Assembly (NCBI GenBank): GCA_964564305.1
Contig: CAZMAM010000001.1
Location: forward strand, 14,954 to 78,953
Length of the DNA stretch: 64,000 bases
Direction of reading: 5' to 3'
Source: RGIG1959 sp964564305
Lineage (GTDB): Bacteria; Bacillota; Clostridia; Oscillospirales; Acutalibacteraceae
Of this stretch, positions 60,179 through 64,000 are shown piece after piece (position 1 is the stretch's first letter; each line of letters begins with the position of its first letter). Under the pieces are notes generated by a model. It worked only from the letters and a program-made list of their open reading frames with translations. It ran no database searches and was not told where the DNA came from. The position numbers and the translations under genes were made by a program.

Positions 60179-61024
60179 TCACGCCTCCTTTGCGCGCAAG
60201 GTCAGCAACACTAACTCGGGCGGATTGAAAACCCGCAGGGGAAAAGCGCTGTTGCCCAGCCCACGGCTGACAACCATCTGCGATTCTCCCTCGGCGTACC
60301 GTCCGCAGGTATACTTCGGAAACAAGCCCTGATCCGGCGCGTACAGCCCGCCGATAACCGGTAAGCGAACCTGACCGCCGTGCGCATGTCCGCACAGCAC
60401 CAAGGGAAGCTGCTCACCGACAATCATCGGAAACGCCTGCGGGCGGTGGGACAGCACAATCGGGAATGCACCGCAGGCGCGATGCAGGCGGGAAAGCTCC
60501 CGATTCCATTTCTGTTCATCTAACTGAAAATCCTCCCGTTCGATATCCGGCATTCCGAAAACACAAAGCCGATCTTCCCGTTTGGTTAAGGTGAGTACCC
60601 TTCCGGTGACATTTTGCGCGCCCGCACTTGCCGCAGCATCGGCAAATGTGCGGTACAATGAAGAGAGCGCCTCATGGTTACCCTCTGCCCAAAGTACCGG
60701 AAAATGACGGCAAAGTCCTTCGATCAGCCACAGCACCGGGCGCATATCCCGCTCGTTGCGCGTACGCCGCCGGTCGATAAGATCCCCGGTAATCACCGCA
60801 ATATCCGGCGCAAGCCGCACGGATTCCCGAATCAGACGCTGCTGACGATAACCGAAACAGCGGGCGTGCAAATCCGAAAGATGCAAAATGCGAAAAGCGT
60901 CGAACGCACGCGGAAGCCCGCGCAATGTCACATCCAATGACGTAACCGTCAGGCGCCGATCATCGGCTCCCAGCGCACAGGTGCCCGCAGCGCACGCCGC
61001 GCCGAGCAAAACCGCTTTGTTCAA
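60179..61024 (-). CDS. Metallophosphoesterase, YkuE-like
   Basis: A 281-residue calcineurin-type phosphoesterase. The metal-binding motifs are all present: LSDLHA, TGDLIDR, GNHE and GHAHGGQ. An N-terminal hydrophobic segment (AVLLGAACAAGTCALG) may be a signal or anchor, so the protein probably acts at the membrane; the substrate is unknown. Starts with TTG 61024 behind GGGGGAAAG. It heads the pair with maf, from a promoter at 61089-61118. Confidence 0.85.
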   Translation of the reverse strand: MNKAVLLGAACAAGTCALGADDRRLTVTSLDVTLRGLPRAFDAFRILHLSDLHARCFGYRQQRLIRESVRLAPDIAVITGDLIDRRRTRNERDMRPVLWLIEGLCRHFPVLWAEGNHEALSSLYRTFADAAASAGAQNVTGRVLTLTKREDRLCVFGMPDIEREDFQLDEQKWNRELSRLHRACGAFPIVLSHRPQAFPMIVGEQLPLVLCGHAHGGQVRLPVIGGLYAPDQGLFPKYTCGRYAEGESQMVVSRGLGNSAFPLRVFNPPELVLLTLRAKEA

Positions 61025-61088
61025 ATGCTTTCCCCCGTTTCAGCCGGACAAATGTTTCTCCAAATAAAAATGTATAAGATGAGTATGA

Positions 61089-61118
61089 AGTATATCATAT
61101 TTTCAGCCGGACTGTCAA
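61089..61118 (-). promoter_or_regulatory. Phosphoesterase-maf promoter
   Basis: Read on minus: TTGACA (61113-61118), 18-bp spacer, TATACT (61089-61094). Its -35 lies 3 bp from the -35 of the divergent amidase promoter. Confidence 0.7.
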
Positions 61119-61121
61119 ATA

Positions 61122-61150
61122 TTGACAAAGCCGCTGTATTGGGATAGAAT
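61122..61150 (+). promoter_or_regulatory. CHAP amidase promoter
   Basis: TTGACA at 61122-61127, 17-bp spacer, TAGAAT at 61145-61150. The two divergent -35 boxes together form TGTCAA-ATA-TTGACA. Confidence 0.75.
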
Positions 61151-61248
61151 AATCGGTGAAGAAGACAAATTGCAAAATATTCAGACATTTTTATTTCAAC
61201 TGTGCCTTCAGCCATTTTGTGAATAAGTAAATAAAGGGGTTCTGCGCA

Positions 61249-62640
61249 ATGTCTCGTTTTGGGTTTCGCCGGCTGCTTGCGGTTTTCGCCTGTGTCACGC
61301 TGCTGGCGGTTTTGTTTCCGTTGAGCGCTTTCGCCGCATACGAAAACACACACAAAAATACCGATAATCAACGACTGGATATTGTGGAGGTAGCCAAGAC
61401 GCAAATCGGTTACCATGAGGGCAGCAATAACGACAATAAGTACGGCGCCTCGTTTCAGGTGAATCACGCCGGATGGTGCGCGTTTTTTGTGTCTTGGTGC
61501 GCACGTCAGGCAAATATCCCGACAGCGATATTGCCTTCACAGGGTGCCGCTAACGGATTTAATTCCTGCGGCGAGGTACACACCAGAGGAGACGGTTATA
61601 TTCCGCAAATGGGAGATCTCGCGCTCTTTTACGGCGGCGCCCCCTCCCGCGCCACACATGTCGGCATTGTCGAACGCTATGAATCCACCACCAACCGGGT
61701 ATGGGTCATCGACGGAAACTGGTCGGATAAAGTCAGTCACCACTGGGAACCGCTCACCGGAGGAAATACCGACATGTGCGGCTTTATTGTCCCACGATAT
61801 TCCTCCGGGTTTAAGGAAATCACCGTTTTGGATATTACCGAACCGCCCGCCCTCACCTTGGGAGAAGGTTTTGCGCTGAGCGGCCTTATCTGTTCTCCGC
61901 GGCACATTACTTCGCTGAAAGGGGAAATTGTCGATTCTTCCGGCAATCCCGCTGTATATCACAATTACAGCGGTGAGGAAATCACCCTGACACACACGCT
62001 GATCCCCGATTGCACTGCCGTAAGCCTGACGGAATTTAACGGAAAACTCCCTTTCAGTAAAATCGAACACAGCGGAAAATATACTTTGGTGTTCACCGTC
62101 ACCGACACGGCCACCGCCAAAACTTTTTCTTACCCGTTCACCGTGGAATCCGAGATATACGGGGAAGGGATTGCCGTGAAAAGTTTTGATTTACAGGATC
62201 CCTGGTCGGATTTCCCGATGCAAGGCGCTGTTTTGTCGCCGGAGCCAATCGACTCCGTCACATTTACGGTCATCAATAAAAGTACCGGTCAACCGGAACT
62301 GATCTGCACCGACCGTCCGGACGATGTATTTTACGATCTTTCAACGGCTCCGTTGCGGCTGGATTGGCTGGGCGCCGGAACATACACTTTGCGGGTTGAG
62401 GCAAAAGTGCCCGCCAAATCTTTGGAAACCTCTGTCGATTTCAAAGTAACGGGAACTCATGAAGGTATACAGACAGGGGATCTGACCTTCGATGGAGTCA
62501 TTGATATCGAGGACGCGTTATTGCTGCAGCTGTACGAAAAACACCAAACGGTGCTGACCTCCGAACAGAAAAAATACATCGGAGAAGGTTCCGATGCGCT
62601 GGCCGGTTATGTCTTCGGATCGAGCGAAAATTTTCGGTAA
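61249..62640 (+). CDS. Secreted CHAP-domain amidase/endopeptidase with a dockerin-like end
   Basis: A 463-residue exported protein. After a signal peptide (about 1-30) comes a CHAP domain (about 40-190) with catalytic Cys77 in HAGWCAFFVSWC and the histidine in ATHVGIVERY, then two beta-sandwich-like modules (about 195-310 and 310-410). Near 417-440 there is one dockerin-like calcium repeat (GDLTFDGVIDIEDALLLQLY); the second repeat is degenerate. CHAP enzymes cut peptidoglycan; a dockerin would dock it on cohesins like those at 4800-8684. It has its own promoter. The ATG follows AAAGGGG. Confidence 0.8.
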   Translation: MSRFGFRRLLAVFACVTLLAVLFPLSAFAAYENTHKNTDNQRLDIVEVAKTQIGYHEGSNNDNKYGASFQVNHAGWCAFFVSWCARQANIPTAILPSQGAANGFNSCGEVHTRGDGYIPQMGDLALFYGGAPSRATHVGIVERYESTTNRVWVIDGNWSDKVSHHWEPLTGGNTDMCGFIVPRYSSGFKEITVLDITEPPALTLGEGFALSGLICSPRHITSLKGEIVDSSGNPAVYHNYSGEEITLTHTLIPDCTAVSLTEFNGKLPFSKIEHSGKYTLVFTVTDTATAKTFSYPFTVESEIYGEGIAVKSFDLQDPWSDFPMQGAVLSPEPIDSVTFTVINKSTGQPELICTDRPDDVFYDLSTAPLRLDWLGAGTYTLRVEAKVPAKSLETSVDFKVTGTHEGIQTGDLTFDGVIDIEDALLLQLYEKHQTVLTSEQKKYIGEGSDALAGYVFGSSENFR

Positions 62641-62760
62641 GCACGTAGGGCCGCTCAAAAACGGTTTTAGCGTATATCCGAAAGATGCAGGATATCCCCG
62701 CGCTGTCTTGCCGTGATCTGAAATTGAAATGAGCCGTTTTCACCTAAAATCGGCTCCCGT

Positions 62761-63936
62761 ATGAAGGAGACCATTGCTTTGCATCCGTTTGTATCCGCCG
62801 TTATCCTCGCCGCGGGGAACTCATCCCGCATGGGACGTCCGAAGCAGCAAATTCCCCTTTGCGGCGTCCCGGTACTGCTGCGCGCCGTTCGCACATATGC
62901 CCTTTTATGTAACGAGGTCATCGTCACCGCAAAAGAAGGGGATATTCCCGCTTTTATCCAAATACTCGGCGGCACCGGCGCAAAAATTATCCCCGGAGGA
63001 AGTACCCGGCAGCATTCCGCCCAAAAAGGCCTGGCAGCCATTGACCGCAAAGCCGATTACATTGCGGTTGCGGACGGGGCGCGCCCGCTGACCACAGCGA
63101 AAGAAATCGCGTCTGTCCTTCAAGCAGCGTATCAAACCGGCGCTGCGGCACTCGCCGTAAAAGTAAACGATACGCTCAAACAAGCCGATGCAAACCGAGT
63201 GATTACCAAAACCGTCCCGCGCGACAATCTCTGGCAAGTGCAGACGCCACAAATCTTTTCCGTTTCGCTGTACCGCCAAGCGATGCAAGCGGCTCGAAAG
63301 CAGGAAGAAGATTGGACAGACGACTGCCAGCTGATGGAAAATATCGGCGTTCCCGTTACACTGGTGGAAGGTCATTCTGCCAATCTCAAAATAACCACTG
63401 AACAGGACATCCCGGTTGCCGAAGCCATTCTGCGGCAACGGGAAGAAAGGGGAGAACCCATCGGAATGCGCATCGGATACGGCTACGATGTCCACCGCCT
63501 GACACCCGGACGCAAACTCATTTTAGGCGGTGTGAATATCCCGAACGAAACGGGGCTTTCGGGTCATTCCGATGCCGATGTCCTGTTACACGCCATAGCA
63601 GACAGTCTGCTTGGCGCCTGCGCACTCGGGGATATCGGCAACCTGTTTCCGGATACCGATGAACAATACCGGGACGCCGACAGCCTGATGCTGCTCTCCG
63701 AAGTCGCCGCACGGGTAGAAAATGCCGGTTATCACATTGTCAATCTGGATGCAACCGTTATCGCTCAGTGCCCGAAGCTGTCGCCGTATATCCCGCGTAT
63801 GCGGGAAAATATCGCCCAAGCGTGCCGCATCACACCGGATAAAGTCAGCGTCAAAGCAACAACCGAGGAAGGCTTGGGTTTTACCGGCAAACAGGAAGGT
63901 ATTGCGGCATCGGCCGTCTGTACGGTTTCGCTATAA
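62761..63936 (+). CDS. ispDF: Bifunctional IspD-IspF isoprenoid enzyme
   Basis: A 391-residue fusion of two MEP-pathway enzymes. The IspD half (about 1-228) has AVILAAGNSSRMGRPKQ and the DGARPL and KVNDTLKQ blocks for CTP and MEP binding. The IspF half (about 233-391) has the zinc ligands in GYDVHRL and SGHSDADVLLHAIADSLLGA, and GFTGKQEGI near the end. Starting from MEP it adds CMP; the cyclisation step needs IspE, which is not here. Such fusions are known in several bacterial groups. GGGGAG stands 11 nt before an in-frame ATG at the junction. Confidence 0.93.
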   Translation: MKETIALHPFVSAVILAAGNSSRMGRPKQQIPLCGVPVLLRAVRTYALLCNEVIVTAKEGDIPAFIQILGGTGAKIIPGGSTRQHSAQKGLAAIDRKADYIAVADGARPLTTAKEIASVLQAAYQTGAAALAVKVNDTLKQADANRVITKTVPRDNLWQVQTPQIFSVSLYRQAMQAARKQEEDWTDDCQLMENIGVPVTLVEGHSANLKITTEQDIPVAEAILRQREERGEPIGMRIGYGYDVHRLTPGRKLILGGVNIPNETGLSGHSDADVLLHAIADSLLGACALGDIGNLFPDTDEQYRDADSLMLLSEVAARVENAGYHIVNLDATVIAQCPKLSPYIPRMRENIAQACRITPDKVSVKATTEEGLGFTGKQEGIAASAVCTVSL

Positions 63937-64000
63937 AAATTTTTATCGCGCATTGTAAAATCAACTTGAACACCTAAATATTAAAAATCCATAGAGATCT

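Overview
This window comes from a Gram-positive anaerobe of the class Clostridia, most likely a Ruminococcaceae/Oscillospiraceae-type gut or rumen lineage. The evidence is cohesin and dockerin modules, sortase-type QTG tails, a rubrerythrin, a B12-dependent methionine synthase split from its activation domain, a long-leader L27 paired with Prp protease, a YfmF/YfmH pair, HPr, MrnC and RicT. Start codons are often TTG or GTG behind strong AGGAGG-like sites, and sigma-A promoters (TTGACA, 17 bp, TATAAT) are easy to read. Base composition is moderately GC-rich except in the surface-protein genes and a few intergenic stretches. This is inference from gene content; no rRNA is present.

Layout. 1-1190: end of a split transketolase. 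1304-4326: copper module, csoR followed by a copA whose 3' end is a copZ-like domain with its own internal ribosome site. 4800-8684: three cohesin proteins, one with a dockerin, on the minus strand. 8760-9686: Rpn/PD-(D/E)XK transposase-like gene. 9869-11121: tRNA-Thr(CGT) and ychF. 11296-14144: rplU-prp-rpmA, obg, mrnC. 14337-17891: accessory patch with an AAA ATPase beside a perfect 18-bp palindrome, a frameshifted DUF6440 gene, an unknown membrane protein and a QTG-anchored surface protein. 18036-26506: phoH-ybeY, yfmF-yfmH-lgt-folD, ptsH, ferredoxin-rimM-trmD. 26627-34336: probable long operon rubrerythrin, two radical-SAM-linked genes, QueG-like, PLP decarboxylase, lipoprotein, holB, ricT. 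34680-38810: SGNH/DUF4358/MBOAT/DHHW locus, probably O-acetylation of an extracellular polymer. 39250-43095: metF, activation domain, metH. 43336-46416: rpmH-rnpA-yidD-yidC-jag, here without dnaA beside it. 46589-49600: ACT protein, hom, lysC. 49887-61024: CNNM transporter, recG, galU, cold-shock gene, aspS, hisS, mgsA, minD-like, maf and a phosphoesterase. 61249-63936: a secreted CHAP amidase with a dockerin-like end, and a fused ispDF.

Most genes lie on the minus strand in tightly overlapping operons. The most notable points are the surface scaffold modules (cohesin, dockerin and QTG anchor, with a dockerin-tailed amidase elsewhere); internal starts inside copA and lysC that would yield a second, smaller protein from one gene; a MITE-like inverted-repeat element lying in the same orientation in the 5' leaders of both rubrerythrin and galU; a terminator-like hairpin in the cold-shock leader; and two apparently broken or shortened genes (DUF6440 and the minD-like C-terminus).
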